From assembly GCF_000320505.1 (NCBI RefSeq), contig NZ_BAGX02000032.1:1-64000 (forward strand): DNA of 64,000 nucleotides, written 5' to 3'. The notes under the pieces were generated by a model that saw nothing but the letters and a program-made list of their open reading frames with translations, was not told the DNA's origin and did not search any database. Positions 16,752-27,268 of the stretch are shown here, one piece after another (the first letter of the stretch is position 1; each line of letters opens with the position of its first letter). The translations under genes were made by a program, and so were the position numbers. The DNA comes from Methanobrevibacter boviskoreani JH1. GTDB lineage: Archaea > Methanobacteriota > Methanobacteria > Methanobacteriales > Methanobacteriaceae.

Positions 16752-17987
16752 ATGGAAGATATATCTTCAAAAGAATTATATGAATTTAAAAAAATGATTA
16801 AAAACTTATCTGAAAAGAAAGGTAGGGGAACTGAGTTAGTTTCTGTTTATATACCTCATGATAAACAAATCAGTGATGTTGCTAAACAGATGAGGGATGA
16901 ACTAGGACAAAGTTCTAACATTAAAAGTAAATCCACCAGAAAAAACGTTCAGTCAGCTATTGAGGTTATTATTCAGAAAATAAAATTATATAAACAGGCT
17001 CCAGAAAACGGACTGGTTATTTTCACAGGAATGATTCCTAGAGGTGGACCTGGTACTGAGAAAATGGAAACCTATACCTTTGAACCACCTGAGGAAATTA
17101 CCACCTACTGGTATATTTGTGATAGCCAATTTTTCCTAGATCCTCTAATAGAAATGGTATCCGATAGGGATGTTTACGGTATTGCTGTAATTGATAGGAA
17201 AGAGGCTACCATTGCAACCTTAAAGGGTAAACGTATTGACATTGTAGCACATTTAACTAGTGGTGTACCTGGTAAGCATAAAGCAGGTGGTCAATCACAG
17301 AGAAGGTTTGACCGTGTTATTGAAGATGCCGCAAGAGAATTCCTTAAAAGGATCGGTCGTCATGTAAACGATGCATTTTTACCAATCAAGGATGATTTGA
17401 GAGGGGTCATCTTAGGTGGACCTGGTAATACTAAAATTGATTTCTATGAAGGGGACTTTATGCAATATGAAATCAAGGATAAGGTTATCACTACTGTAGA
17501 TACTTCCTATACTGGTGAATTTGGTATTCGTGAAGTTATTGATAAATCTTCAGATGTCTTAGAAGAATTAGACGTAATTAAAGAGAAGAAACTTGTCCAA
17601 AGATTTTTAAAAGAATTAATCAATGATAAATCAGGTCTTGCAAGTTATGGTGAAGCAGAGGTTAGAAGAAATCTCCAAATTGGTGCGGTAGATACACTTC
17701 TTTTATCCGAGGGACTTAAGTTGCAACGTGTTAAAATGACCTGTCCTCAATGTGGATGGTCAACCGAGGTAACACCTCGTAAGAAAGCGGATCTTGATTT
17801 TAAATGTGATAATTGTAATGAACAAATGAAGGAAGAATCAAGAGAGGATCTTGTTGATACTTTTGTTGAAATGGCTGAACAGGTAGGTACTTCTGTTGAA
17901 TTAATTTCTACAGAAACCGAAGAGGGAATGCAGTTATACCGTGCATTTGGTGGAATTGCAGCTATTTTAAGATATCATATTAATTAA
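16752..17987 (+). CDS. prf1: Peptide chain release factor aRF1
   Basis: 411 residues. The stop-codon reading domain has N56-I-K-S59. The catalytic loop is G179-G-Q181 in [14 protein letters not shown]. The C-terminal domain holds a zinc ribbon, CPQCGWS...CDNCN, at ~335-360. aRF1 reads all three stop codons and releases the peptide, working with aEF1A and ABCE1. The ATG at 16752 follows ACGGAGAATTACT; an upstream in-frame ATG at 16707 would add a hydrophobic stretch not typical of the family and was rejected. A TATA-like TTTATATTTTAG lies near 16670. Confidence 0.96.
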   Translation: MEDISSKELYEFKKMIKNLSEKKGRGTELVSVYIPHDKQISDVAKQMRDELGQSSNIKSKSTRKNVQSAIEVIIQKIKLYKQAPENGLVIFTGMIPRGGPGTEKMETYTFEPPEEITTYWYICDSQFFLDPLIEMVSDRDVYGIAVIDRKEATIATLKGKRIDIVAHLTSGVPGKHKAGGQSQRRFDRVIEDAAREFLKRIGRHVNDAFLPIKDDLRGVILGGPGNTKIDFYEGDFMQYEIKDKVITTVDTSYTGEFGIREVIDKSSDVLEELDVIKEKKLVQRFLKELINDKSGLASYGEAEVRRNLQIGAVDTLLLSEGLKLQRVKMTCPQCGWSTEVTPRKKADLDFKCDNCNEQMKEESREDLVDTFVEMAEQVGTSVELISTETEEGMQLYRAFGGIAAILRYHIN

Positions 17988-18362
17988 TTCTTCTTTTTTT
18001 TAATTTTTCTATTTTTTTAATGGTTTTTATCAACTTGGTAAAATCAATAGATTTTTTTAATTTCTTAGACTTTTTTTAATAGTTTTTATAGGGTTAGCAA
18101 AATTAGTAGATTTTTAGATTTTTTTTTAATTATTTTTCCCTATTTATAAAATCAGTTGTTTTTTAGGCTTCTTTTAATAATATTTACTTTATAAAATTAA
18201 TGTTTTAATTTTAGGCTATTTCATAAAACAATTATTGTTTGATTAATAAAAGCAGTATATTTTTTTTAATTGTTTTTAAAATGAAATGGTTTTTAAATAA
18301 AGTTAAAAACTTTATTATTATTTTTAATTAAAAATTATAAGGATTTTAAAGTAGTTTTATAT
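17988..18362. other. AT-rich intergenic region
   Basis: Long T runs alternating with loosely repeated words (GTTTTTAT, AAATTAGTAGATTTTT, TTAGATTTTTTTTAAT) about 55-65 bp apart, suggesting old, decayed tandem duplications. No gene is seen. Confidence 0.45.
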
Positions 18363-18602
18363 TTACATGCAATTGATGTTGATGTATTTGGTTGGATTCT
18401 TATTGTTGTGCTGTTTATAGATATCATTTAGGATTGCTGAGAAAAGAAACTTGTCAATATTGTAACTATCATTGTATTTTTTGAATAAGAAGTTCTTCTT
18501 CATGTTTTTCTGTGTATAATCCTTTTTAATATTGTTGTACATATTAATATCCACAGCTTTTATTTCGCCATTTTTTAATTTAAATTCTTTATATTCTTTC
18601 AT
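18363..18602 (-). CDS. Small basic hypothetical protein
   Basis: 79 residues, Lys/Asn/Tyr-rich, with no recognised domain (opens KEYKEFKLKNGEIKAVDINMYNNI). It is supported by AGAGGGATAGG just before the ATG on the minus strand and by an unbroken frame in a region where chance frames of this length are still possible. It is isolated between aRF1 and a 700-bp spacer. Confidence 0.45.
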   Translation of the reverse strand: MKEYKEFKLKNGEIKAVDINMYNNIKKDYTQKNMKKNFLFKKYNDSYNIDKFLFSAILNDIYKQHNNKNPTKYININCM

Positions 18603-19298
18603 CCTATCCCTCTTAAAAATTATTTGTATATAAAAATTTTTAATTCTTTAATAATTGTGTTAGTTTTTTTCTATTTAATAGTGTATATGTCATAGTATAT
18701 AAAGTTTGTTTATAATTTTGTTCAATTAAAAATCTATTAATTTTCATATGTCTTTTAGTAGTTTTAATAAATAAATTATGAAAGGGGCGGTTTTCTATTA
18801 AAAAATATTCAGGTTTTAAAATTGAAATCTTAATTTTTATTTGATATTCTGATTCTTAAAGGGATTTGTCTATTTTTTTTATTACTCTATAATTATTTTA
18901 TGAAAATTTTTTAAAATTTTAAAACATTTTTTTTTAATTTTCAATCAAGAATTTAAATTGGTTTTTCTTAAAAAAAGGTTAAATGATAAATTGAGGATAT
19001 TCTTTTATTATCTCATTAAGATAGGGTATATTTTCAATAAATATGTAGAATGGTTAATTTTCAATCATTTTTCTTGGTGGTGTCTTATTTTTTTTAATTT
19101 TCAATGATTAAATCAAATTAAATATCTTAATTTTAAGTGTTGATTTTTTAATTTAAAGAGTTTTCATGTTCTATCTTTAGAAAATATCCATTTTAATCTA
19201 ATTAATTAATTTTATTTATATTGTCTTTCTAATATTAAATATATTTAAATATCTTAAAATTAAATAATATTATAAGTTATAAGTTTTGGAGGCATAAT
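18603..19298. other. Long intergenic region with TTAATTTTCAAT words
   Basis: No gene. Three imperfect copies of TTAATTTTCAAT(C/G)A occur near 18935, 19052 and 19097. They are spread irregularly, so a binding site is possible but unproven. The 3' end holds the promoter of the Gfo/Idh/MocA gene, with GGAGG at 19289-19293. Confidence 0.4.
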
Positions 19299-20261
19299 GT
19301 GAAAGACATTAACGTAGGAGTTATAGGTGTCGGAGCAATGGGATACAACCATGCTCGTGTTTATTATAAATTAGAAAATGCAAATCTTATTGCAGTATCA
19401 GATGTAAGTGAAATGACTTTAGATAAAGTAAGTAAAAAATATGATGCTAAGGCTTATACTGATTATAATGATTTATTAGAAGACCCTGAGATTGAAGTGG
19501 TAAGTGTTTGTGTTCCTACTACTCATCATCATGATGTTGTAATGTCAGCTATTGAACATGGTAAACATGTTCTTGTAGAGAAACCAATTGCTTTTACTTT
19601 AGAAGAAGCAGAAGAAATGATTGAAGCAGCTCATAAAAAAGGTGTTATTTTAGGAACTGGTCATGTAGAAAGATTTAATCCAGCTGTTCAAAAAGCTAAG
19701 GAATTAATTGATAATGATGTTATTGGAGACATTGTTTCAGCTTCTGCAAAAAGGGTTGGTCCTTATCCACCTAGGATAAAAGATGTGGGTGTGGCTATAG
19801 ATTTAGCTATTCATGATTTAGATATAATGTACTATTTATTTAACCAGGATGTAAAAAGGGTATATGCTTCAATGGGCAGTATTTTAAACAACTGTGAATA
19901 TGAGGATCATGCTGAAATTATGGTTAACTTTGCTGGTGGAATGACCGGTATGTTGGAAGTTAACTGGTTAACTCCATATAAACGTAGAGAGATTTCCATT
20001 ACAGGTACTGATGGAATTATTAATGTGGATTATATAGATCAAAGTATTGATGTACGTGGTAAATTTGCTCAGGATATACAAATTGAACATAAGGAACCAT
20101 TGATGGAAGAATTAAGATCATTTTTAAATGCTGTAACTGAGAATAAAAAACCTGTCATTACTGGTGAAGATGGTCTCAATGCTCTTAAGATGGTTATTGC
20201 AGCAAACAGATCTTCTAAAACTAAAAAACCAATTACTCTTGAAGAATTAGAAGATGATTAA
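19299..20261 (+). CDS. Gfo/Idh/MocA family oxidoreductase
   Basis: 320 residues from GTG, after TTTTGGAGGCATAAT. The N-terminal Rossmann fold has [16 protein letters not shown]. The conserved EKP ([19 protein letters not shown]) lies near residue 94, and the active-site-like [14 protein letters not shown] is mid-protein. Relatives oxidise or reduce nucleotide sugars; in methanogens one class acts as a UDP-GlcNAc 3-dehydrogenase for surface glycans, but no matching aminotransferase or acetyltransferase gene is nearby, so the substrate is open. The next gene begins 14 bp later. Confidence 0.88.
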   Translation: MKDINVGVIGVGAMGYNHARVYYKLENANLIAVSDVSEMTLDKVSKKYDAKAYTDYNDLLEDPEIEVVSVCVPTTHHHDVVMSAIEHGKHVLVEKPIAFTLEEAEEMIEAAHKKGVILGTGHVERFNPAVQKAKELIDNDVIGDIVSASAKRVGPYPPRIKDVGVAIDLAIHDLDIMYYLFNQDVKRVYASMGSILNNCEYEDHAEIMVNFAGGMTGMLEVNWLTPYKRREISITGTDGIINVDYIDQSIDVRGKFAQDIQIEHKEPLMEELRSFLNAVTENKKPVITGEDGLNALKMVIAANRSSKTKKPITLEELEDD

Positions 20262-20275
20262 ATATTGGTGATTAT

Positions 20276-20890
20276 ATGAATGATGAACTTATTGAGAAGG
20301 CTCATGAACTTAGGGCACGTGGTTTAACTACTGGTGAAATTGCTGATGAATTAAATGTATCAATTGATACTGCAAGATGGTTAAATCTTCAAACTCCTGA
20401 AAAACATAGTAGTGAAGTGCCAGTTGACTTTGCAGTAAATTGGAACAGTCTCGGAGGTAGTTCCACTAGACTTAAATATGTATCTGCAGCATTAAGCGAC
20501 ATGGCTCTTGAAGAAGGAGAAGCTGATGTGATTTTAGGTGTTGCGGCTAGTGGTATTCCATTTGCAACTTTCATGGCTGATTATTATTCATATGAAATGG
20601 GTTTAGAAACTTCATTAGCTGTTTTCCACCCACAGAAAGCTAAGGTTGATGACGATGACATAAGCGCTGGTGGAACTATCAGCACTAATTTTGCATCTGT
20701 TGATGGAAAAAGGGTTGTAATAGTTGATGATGTTATAACTAGTGGAAAAACTATGAATGAAGTTGTAAATACTGTTCAGGATCTTGGTGGAGAGCCAGTT
20801 GCTATAACAGTTCTAATTGATAAGGCAGGTTTAACTGACATTTTAGGTGTTCCTGTTAAATCAATTATTAGTCTTTCTAGATTAAGATAA
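20276..20890 (+). CDS. PyrE-like phosphoribosyltransferase/transcription regulator (GfcR type)
   Basis: 204 residues. An N-terminal helix-turn-helix (residues ~5-37, [24 protein letters not shown]) is joined to a type I phosphoribosyltransferase domain with the PRPP loop [14 protein letters not shown] near residue 145. This HTH-PRTase family includes the haloarchaeal sugar-catabolism regulator GfcR. It is annotated as orotate phosphoribosyltransferase-like but is not the main PyrE. Start is set by TTGGTGATTATATG. Likely ligand is a nucleotide or PRPP; the regulated genes are unknown. Confidence 0.88.
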   Translation: MNDELIEKAHELRARGLTTGEIADELNVSIDTARWLNLQTPEKHSSEVPVDFAVNWNSLGGSSTRLKYVSAALSDMALEEGEADVILGVAASGIPFATFMADYYSYEMGLETSLAVFHPQKAKVDDDDISAGGTISTNFASVDGKRVVIVDDVITSGKTMNEVVNTVQDLGGEPVAITVLIDKAGLTDILGVPVKSIISLSRLR

Positions 20891-21031
20891 ATTAATTTTA
20901 ATCTTTTTTAACTATTTTTTTTATTTATTTTAAATTCTTATCGATTTTTTATTTTCAAACTTAGCTATTTTTTATATTTTACATGTGTTTATCTAATCTA
21001 ATTTTAAATTGTTTAAAAAGCAATTCTTATA

Positions 21032-21278
21032 CTGAATTGGGTTTTTAAAAGTAATTTTTTATATTGGTATAATTTAAAAAGTATCGTTATAATAAAATAA
21101 ATTTTAAAAGTAATTTTTATGCTGAATTGGGTTTTTAATATTAGTTTTTTATAATAATTGGAGTTAAAAAGTATTATTATAATAAAACAAGTTTTAAAAG
21201 TAGTTTTTTATGATGAGTGTGGTTTTTAAAAAAAATTATACAATAAGTAGTGTTTAAAAAAGTAATTTTTATTGTAAG
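21032..21278. repeat. Degenerate ~90-bp tandem repeat
   Basis: Copies begin at 21032 (CTGAATTGGGTTTTTAA), 21122 (same 17-mer) and 21213 (degenerate ATGAGTGTGGTTTTTAA), so the period is 90-91 bp. Internal words TTTTAAAAGTA and AAAAAGTAT(T/C)(A/G)TTATAATAAAA recur at the same offsets. A partial unit end precedes the first copy. It lies between convergent genes. It has no coding potential. Confidence 0.7.
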
Positions 21279-21314
21279 ATAAGATTAAAAATAGTTAAAA
21301 AAAGAAAAGTTTTA

Positions 21315-22190
21315 TTATAAATATTCTAATAACTCTTTACCTACTTTTACACCTAACTCTTTTGCTGTGCGTAATGAGGAAGTTTGAGTAGTTTGATGTA
21401 ATATTTCACCGTCTTCATTTAGTAGGATTGAATAGAGTTCTAATTGGCTTTTACTATTGATCTTTGCATATGAGCCAAGTGGCCATTGACAGCCAATACC
21501 TAATTCGTAAAGAACGGTTTTCTCAGCAAGAACCCTCTTATTGGAGTTATAGTCATCTATTTTTTTAAGGGTTTCATTTACTTCAGTTGAATCTTTTCTT
21601 GAGATGACTGCAACTGCTCCCTGACCTGCTGCAGGAGTAATGTAATCTACGGGAAATTCTGTTTTGATGTATTTGGTAAGTCCAAGTCTTATAAGGCCTG
21701 CCTCGGCCATGAGAGTTCCGTCTACTTCACCGTCAAGTACCTTCTTAATTCTTGTTTCAACATTTCCCCTTAATGGTTTGAATTTAAATCCTTTTTCGTG
21801 ATATTTACAGAATGCTTCTCTTCTAAGGCTACTGGAACCTAAACTAGAACCCTCTTCAAGATCTTCCCAGTTTTTATTAGATATGAATACATCATTGGCC
21901 TTTTCACGTAATGGGATTGCAGCTATTGTAAGATCTTCATCAAGTTCTGTTGGAACATCCTTAAGACTATGTACTGCAAAGTCAACCTCTTCTTCAAGAA
22001 CGGCTTTGTCTAGCTCTTTAGTAAATAATCCTTTTGAATCCATATTATAAAGCTGGGAGTCTTTAATCTTGTCTCCTTTAGTTTTAATAATGTCCACTTC
22101 AATTTTTTCACCAGTAATGTTGGCAATGGATTGACAGGTTTGTTTTGTCTGTGTTAATGCTAATTGACTTCCTCTAGTTCCAACTTTCAT
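21315..22190 (-). CDS. hemC: Hydroxymethylbilane synthase (porphobilinogen deaminase)
   Basis: 291 residues. It joins four porphobilinogens into hydroxymethylbilane, the tetrapyrrole precursor used here for F430, B12-type corrinoids and siroheme. Visible are KVGTRGSQLAL, DFAVHSLKDVP (catalytic Asp region), LRGNVETRIKKV (Arg binding acetate/propionate) and Cys234 in LGIGCQWPLGSY, which holds the dipyrromethane cofactor. It is the last gene of a minus-strand run, 52 bp after cfbE. Start follows AAAGGAGATTTAAG. Confidence 0.97.
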   Translation of the reverse strand: MKVGTRGSQLALTQTKQTCQSIANITGEKIEVDIIKTKGDKIKDSQLYNMDSKGLFTKELDKAVLEEEVDFAVHSLKDVPTELDEDLTIAAIPLREKANDVFISNKNWEDLEEGSSLGSSSLRREAFCKYHEKGFKFKPLRGNVETRIKKVLDGEVDGTLMAEAGLIRLGLTKYIKTEFPVDYITPAAGQGAVAVISRKDSTEVNETLKKIDDYNSNKRVLAEKTVLYELGIGCQWPLGSYAKINSKSQLELYSILLNEDGEILHQTTQTSSLRTAKELGVKVGKELLEYL

Positions 22191-22242
22191 CTTAAATCTC
22201 CTTTAATTATTTATTCATGGTTAAAACAATTAACCAAAATTT

Positions 22243-23685
22243 TTATCTTTTTAATACTTGTTTATAGTTTGACCTATAAACTAATAATATATTCTTATCT
22301 TCATTTATGCTTTCCTTAATAGAATCATCAAGTTTTTCAATATAGTTGATTCCATTAAAATTATTGATTTTACCATAGATAGAATTACCTAACTCATCAC
22401 AAAGTGTGATTTTAAGTGAGGGGTTTTCATTAATTTTAGAACTTAACAATTTTATAAGTTTGTCTTCATCAATCTCCTCACATGTAATGCCATATTTTCC
22501 ACCAATTATAATATTATATGACGGATTGTCTTTAACCATATTGATAGATTTTTCAATTGCTTTGGTATTTATTCCGGGATTGATCTCCTCGATAATGGTG
22601 GAATTTCCGATTTTTTTAATGGAACTTCTACCAGGTATTCCATTGAACTTTAATAAACCCTCTTGTATTCTTTTAATGTCCATGTCTAATACAAGACATG
22701 CCGTAATGCCTCCTAAAATATTTAAAACATGGTATGGTGAAGGTGCGAAACTTTTAACATTGAATTGTCCTTTTATATTTTCATCATTTATCGTGTCTAA
22801 ATCATATTCTACTGTAAAGCTAGTCTCATCCAATGAATATTTGGTATTCTTTGCTTTAACATTTGAATCATTATTTAAACCAAAGCTAATTACTTTATCG
22901 GAGTTTTTAAATTCCGGGTAAAACTCCTCTAGGGTATTCTTTTCAATCACAACCTTCCTACAGTTAAATATCTGTTTTTTAGCTATTTGGGCATTAGATT
23001 TACCTTTGGCAATAGGGTAGTTTTCAATGATATTTGTAAGTATGCCAATGTCTCCCATTCCACAGGCTCCAAGTGAGGATTCAAATATTGCATTGTCATA
23101 ATTGATATATTCTTTAGAGCTATTCCCGTCATTTTCAAAACTGCATTTGGGTCGGGCAATCTTTCTTGCCATGTCTATGGTTTCAATGATATTGGCAGGG
23201 GTTATACTTATATTTTTCTTAAGTAGAATCTCCTTATCCTCTTTAAATAGATATGCACCAAGACTACTTAGGACTAAAGAATTATCCAATATTTCTTTTA
23301 GTATAAAACAGGTGGTTGTTTTTCCTTTGACTCCTGTAATTTCTATTACAGGTTTTTTATCCATTTTCCCCTTCCAATCTTTAAGAATTAAATTAACGGC
23401 CTCATGATGAGTGTAAAATTTAATGTTTCTATTAATTGATTTTATATAATCCTGTTTTTGAAGTGGACAATGGATGGGTGAAATCACAACAAGATCATCA
23501 ATATCCTTTAATATTGTAATTTTTTTAATTAGATGGACATTATTTGCTTTAAGTTCACGTCTTCCATCTTTATCTAAAGTTCTATAAATGTCATATCCAT
23601 AGACATTATTTTCACTATTTTCACTTGCAAGCTTAGTTGCAATCTTAACTCCTCCATGAGTCATATCAACTACAAGATAATTCAT
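22243..23685 (-). CDS. cfbE: Coenzyme F430 synthase
   Basis: 480 residues of the MurF/Mur-ligase type with the methanogen-specific N-terminus (VDMTHGGVKIATKLA). The ATP loop GVKGKTTT lies at 118-125. Late landmarks are FNGIPGRSSIKKIG and EEINPGIN. CfbE uses ATP to close the six-membered carbocyclic ring from a propionate side chain, the last step to F430, the nickel cofactor of methyl-coenzyme M reductase. Placement just before hemC links the first and last stages of the pathway. Nickel demand also ties it to the importer at 48.6-53.8 kb. Confidence 0.92.
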   Translation of the reverse strand: MNYLVVDMTHGGVKIATKLASENSENNVYGYDIYRTLDKDGRRELKANNVHLIKKITILKDIDDLVVISPIHCPLQKQDYIKSINRNIKFYTHHEAVNLILKDWKGKMDKKPVIEITGVKGKTTTCFILKEILDNSLVLSSLGAYLFKEDKEILLKKNISITPANIIETIDMARKIARPKCSFENDGNSSKEYINYDNAIFESSLGACGMGDIGILTNIIENYPIAKGKSNAQIAKKQIFNCRKVVIEKNTLEEFYPEFKNSDKVISFGLNNDSNVKAKNTKYSLDETSFTVEYDLDTINDENIKGQFNVKSFAPSPYHVLNILGGITACLVLDMDIKRIQEGLLKFNGIPGRSSIKKIGNSTIIEEINPGINTKAIEKSINMVKDNPSYNIIIGGKYGITCEEIDEDKLIKLLSSKINENPSLKITLCDELGNSIYGKINNFNGINYIEKLDDSIKESINEDKNILLVYRSNYKQVLKR

Positions 23686-23732
23686 TTTTTCACTTTTTAA
23701 TTATTAATAAAAATTAGAAGGTGTAAATCTAA

Positions 23733-25574
23733 TTACGTGTTGTCATTAGATTTGATTCCGCCTTCACTTAATTTATCCTTAACCTTACTATAGAAGTATT
23801 TGTTATTGGTTCTAATGAAAGTAACATCTTTTGGAGATTTTTTAAATATTATCTCCTCCATATAATTTACCTTCTCAGTAATTTGACCATCCATTACAAA
23901 GACAGCACTTTTACCCCTTTTTATTAATTTTACACGTATTTCACTTGTGTCGGAAACCACAAACGGTCTGACTCCTAATTTGTATGGGCAAATAGGAACT
24001 ATAACAAATCCTTTAACTTTAGGATCCACGATAGGTCCTCCTGCAGACATGGAATATGCTGTGGATCCACTTGGTGTTGAAATTATAAGGCCGTCTGCCC
24101 TTAATTCCTCCACAATTTCTCCATCAACGGAAATTTCAAAGTGTAACATCTTGGCAGGTTTATTTGTCATTATTACAACTTCATTTAATGCTGTATATTG
24201 ATGGTTTTCATGGGATACAATAAGTTGGCTTCTACTTTCTTTATAGTAATCCCCTTTTAATATTTGGTTTAATGCATTAAAGGTATCGGATACTTCAATT
24301 TCTGTTAAAAATCCCACGGTTCCTAAATTGATACCGAATATTGGAATTTCGGTTGTAAGATGGGATTGTGTTCTAAGTAATGTTCCGTCTCCACCTAGAA
24401 TTATTGCAAGATCTGTTCTTAAATCTTCGAGCTTTTCAGCTAATCCCTTAAAGTTTATATTGAAGTTTATGTCCTTCAAATATTCTTTAATTTTAGGTGA
24501 TTCTCCTTGAATTTCCTTAATAATTTCAATTAGTTCCGGATTGTTTTTGAGTTTCTGTAGTTTCTTGGCTAACGTACTTTCTATAACTATATTGATTCCC
24601 CTATCCATCAACTCATTCATGATTTTTACAGAGAACAACATGGATTTATTATCGTCTATACGTGATATGATTGCTACAGAGTTAATATCAAAGGTCTCGT
24701 CATTATTTATTATTTTAATTATTTTGGAATGGAGCTCCTCATTACCTGCACAGACTATCACTACCTTCTCATAGATACTTAATTTATTGTCTAATTTTTC
24801 TCCATACTTATTGGTAACAATAGCACCAGATTCTTTTACAATTAGCTGGCTTGCTGCAATATCAATAATTCTACTGCCCCTTAAGTCGAGGAATGCATCA
24901 TATTGGCCACTTGCAATATAACCTAACTCGAGTACAACTGAACCTAAAACTCTCATTCTTCTTGCTGTATCCACTAATTTTGATGCTGAGACTGTATTAC
25001 TTTTTGTAAATCCTCCAAGTGACATCTTCTCAAGGTCGGTTTCACTTGATGGTTTCATTTTCTCTCCATTTAAGAATGCGCCATGACCTTTTACAGCTTG
25101 GCAAATATCCCCATTTGCAAAGTTTTTGGTTGTTCCTATGACAACATCCTCAAGTGTTGCAAGTCTACCTTCGGGAACAGTTGCTATTGCAAGGGAGATA
25201 CCAAATGAAGGTATGTTTTTAATAGCGTTACTGGTTCCATCTAATGGATCACATAAAAAGATATATTCCGCATCAGATTTTTTATCTTTAAGTAATTCAT
25301 TAGTTAAGTTAACTTCTTTAATCATTCCCTGACCTAATTTTAACTCTCCGATTTCTTCACTAATTAAGTAGCAAATAAAATCCTGATTTTTAAGGTATGA
25401 AACTACTTGATCCTCAGCAGCTAAATCAATACGGGAAGTAGGTGTTCCATCGGCCCCCATTTTTACAAATCTTCCAGATTCCTCCTTTCCAAAATGACTT
25501 TTTACAGCATTTTCCACATTTTCAATAATTGCAAGTGAGATTTCCTTTAACTTTTCTATTTCTTCTGAATTCAT
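23733..25574 (-). CDS. Bifunctional NADP phosphatase/NAD kinase
   Basis: 613 residues, a fusion known from methanogens. Residues ~1-270 are an inositol-monophosphatase fold with the metal motif D109-P-L-D112-G-T and the EE of ISEEIG. Residues ~290-600 are an ATP/polyphosphate-dependent NAD kinase with G394-G-D-G-T398 (LGGDGTLLR), the NLGTVGFLTEI motif and STPSGSTAYSMSAGGPIVDP. The two activities set the NAD to NADP balance. It lies 47 bp before cfbE and 41 bp after the arginine decarboxylase gene, consistent with one operon. Confidence 0.95.
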   Translation of the reverse strand: MNSEEIEKLKEISLAIIENVENAVKSHFGKEESGRFVKMGADGTPTSRIDLAAEDQVVSYLKNQDFICYLISEEIGELKLGQGMIKEVNLTNELLKDKKSDAEYIFLCDPLDGTSNAIKNIPSFGISLAIATVPEGRLATLEDVVIGTTKNFANGDICQAVKGHGAFLNGEKMKPSSETDLEKMSLGGFTKSNTVSASKLVDTARRMRVLGSVVLELGYIASGQYDAFLDLRGSRIIDIAASQLIVKESGAIVTNKYGEKLDNKLSIYEKVVIVCAGNEELHSKIIKIINNDETFDINSVAIISRIDDNKSMLFSVKIMNELMDRGINIVIESTLAKKLQKLKNNPELIEIIKEIQGESPKIKEYLKDINFNINFKGLAEKLEDLRTDLAIILGGDGTLLRTQSHLTTEIPIFGINLGTVGFLTEIEVSDTFNALNQILKGDYYKESRSQLIVSHENHQYTALNEVVIMTNKPAKMLHFEISVDGEIVEELRADGLIISTPSGSTAYSMSAGGPIVDPKVKGFVIVPICPYKLGVRPFVVSDTSEIRVKLIKRGKSAVFVMDGQITEKVNYMEEIIFKKSPKDVTFIRTNNKYFYSKVKDKLSEGGIKSNDNT

Positions 25575-25615
25575 TGTAAACCCTTCATTTGATAAATAAT
25601 TATATTATAAAACTT

Positions 25616-26089
25616 TTATTCCTCTGTATCCTTTTCAATAATATCATCATTAAGATATACAACTGAGGCTACTACAGAACCAATGTTCTCAACAGTATGT
25701 GTTGAATCCTCAACAATCATCTGATTAATCTTCTCATTTCTTTTACGCATCATATATTTTACCATTTGCACTGCTTCTTTTCTATTTTCCTGATTTGATA
25801 CATTAACTCCTGTTGTCTCAACTACACAACCTAAATTATCTCCAATGGCAACAGCTACACAGGCGGTAATTGTTTCTCCAGGATTGCTTGAAGTTATATT
25901 AGAAAGAACACAATTCACCATTGCACCTGCCTTTAGTTTAGGTAATTTTACAATGGATGTTTTCTTCTCTAACATACTTGACACTTTTATTAAATTGACA
26001 TCCCCTATTCCAGCATCTGTCAATGCATTATCAAATGCATTTAAACGTGTTGGACCTTCACTTTTTCCTGATACGATAGAAACCTTCAT
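25616..26089 (-). CDS. pdaD: Pyruvoyl-dependent arginine decarboxylase
   Basis: 157 residues from the ATG at 26089, which follows AAGGATGAGATA; an upstream ATG at 26119 in the same frame lacks a ribosome site. The family pattern is clear: SGKSEGPTRLNAFDNALTDAGIGDVNLIKVSSM, KLPKLKAGAMV, and SSNPGETITACVAVAIG. The proenzyme cuts itself at the Ser before the NPGE segment to make the pyruvoyl group. It makes agmatine, feeding polyamines and, in archaea, hypusine on aIF5A. aIF5A and agmatinase are the next two genes on the other strand. Confidence 0.93.
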   Translation of the reverse strand: MKVSIVSGKSEGPTRLNAFDNALTDAGIGDVNLIKVSSMLEKKTSIVKLPKLKAGAMVNCVLSNITSSNPGETITACVAVAIGDNLGCVVETTGVNVSNQENRKEAVQMVKYMMRKRNEKINQMIVEDSTHTVENIGSVVASVVYLNDDIIEKDTEE

Positions 26090-26119
26090 TATCTCATCCT
26101 TATTTTTTTCATGATTCAA

Positions 26120-26547
26120 TGGAATACAATATGAAAATCCATTATTTAAATATAATATAATATGATTTTTTATAGTAATAAAATTTTATATTCCTTTTTT
26201 TATAGGAATTCTTTATGAAATTTATTATTTTTTATTTTTCTAAATAAATTATAATTTTCTTTTAGTTATTTACATATAATTAAAGACTTTATGTTATGAT
26301 TTTTAACTGTGAGGTGGCCATCTATTTTTGATTTTTTAGGTTCCATTTAAATACTTTCTTTGTTTTGTACTAACATTTATATAAAAATAAATCTAATATA
26401 ATAATATAATATTATATTTCATAGTCAAGATTAATTTTTAATAAATTAATTCTTATTTCTGATTTTATTGTAAAGATTATGCTTTTATTTTAAAATCAAC
26501 TATTAATATTAGGAAAAATTATTTAATTTTATTTGGAGGAAATTTTT
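26120..26547. promoter_or_regulatory. Divergent promoter region of pdaD operon and aIF5A
   Basis: A TATA-like TTTATATAAA at 26377-26386 faces aIF5A; on the minus strand ATTATATTATATTTAAA lies just upstream of pdaD. A short less AT-rich patch, GTGAGGTGGCCATC at 26309-26322, stands out but has no clear partner. The aIF5A Shine-Dalgarno GGAGG is at 26535-26539. No gene is seen. Confidence 0.5.
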
Positions 26548-26955
26548 ATGGCAACTAAAGTTGTAGAAGTAAAAACTTTAAAAGTAGGTAAATATGTAGT
26601 ATTAGATGATGAACCTTGTAAAATTGTAGGTTTAAGTACCTCTTCACCTGGTAAACATGGAGCTGCAAAAGCTAGAGTAGAAGCTATCGGTGTTTTTGAC
26701 GGTCAAAAAAGAACTTTAACCAAACCTGTAAACAGTAAAGTTGATATTCCTATAATTGATAAAAGAGTAGGTCAAGTTTTATCTATCCAAGGTACTACTG
26801 TACAAATCATGGATATGGAAAACTACGATACTTTAGAATTACCATTACCTGAAGAATTGGCTGATAAAATTGTTGAAGGTATTGAAGTAGAATATATTGA
26901 AGCTATGGGTAACATGAAAATTATGAGAACTAAAGGTTCAGCACCTAGTTACTAG
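26548..26955 (+). CDS. eif5A: Translation initiation factor aIF5A
   Basis: 135 residues. The hypusine or deoxyhypusine site is Lys36 in [12 protein letters not shown]. The N-terminal SH3-like barrel is followed by the OB domain ([26 protein letters not shown]). aIF5A helps ribosomes pass proline-rich stretches and assists termination. ATG at 26548 is chosen because GGAGG lies 8 nt before it; an upstream TTG would read through this site. Position between arginine decarboxylase and agmatinase suits a need for agmatine-derived modification. Confidence 0.96.
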   Translation: MATKVVEVKTLKVGKYVVLDDEPCKIVGLSTSSPGKHGAAKARVEAIGVFDGQKRTLTKPVNSKVDIPIIDKRVGQVLSIQGTTVQIMDMENYDTLELPLPEELADKIVEGIEVEYIEAMGNMKIMRTKGSAPSY

Positions 26956-27268
26956 ATTCCATAATTTTTAATGTATTAATTTCAACTTTTGATATTAGTT
27001 TAAATATCTAACAATTTAATCTAATATTTTCAATTTATCTATTGGTTTAAATATCTATTCAATTTAAAATTTTAACATGTTTTAACTAGTAAATATTAAT
27101 TAATTCAATTTTAAATCCATTAATATTTGGCTATTTAAATGATTCGATTCGAATTGTTCTAGTTAAAACTTAGGGCTTTTTTAATTATTTTTTATTATAA
27201 AAAATAATTCATTTTTTTTACTTATTTTTTAATTTTTTAATTGATCTTACTTAATTTAAGGTGTTTTA
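26956..27268. other. AT-rich intergenic region
   Basis: About 313 bp. The phrase TTTAAATATCTA(A/T) occurs twice, about 48 bp apart, between 26999 and 27060. A palindrome-like AAATTAATTATTTTT pair lies near 27180-27205. No gene is seen. Confidence 0.4.
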
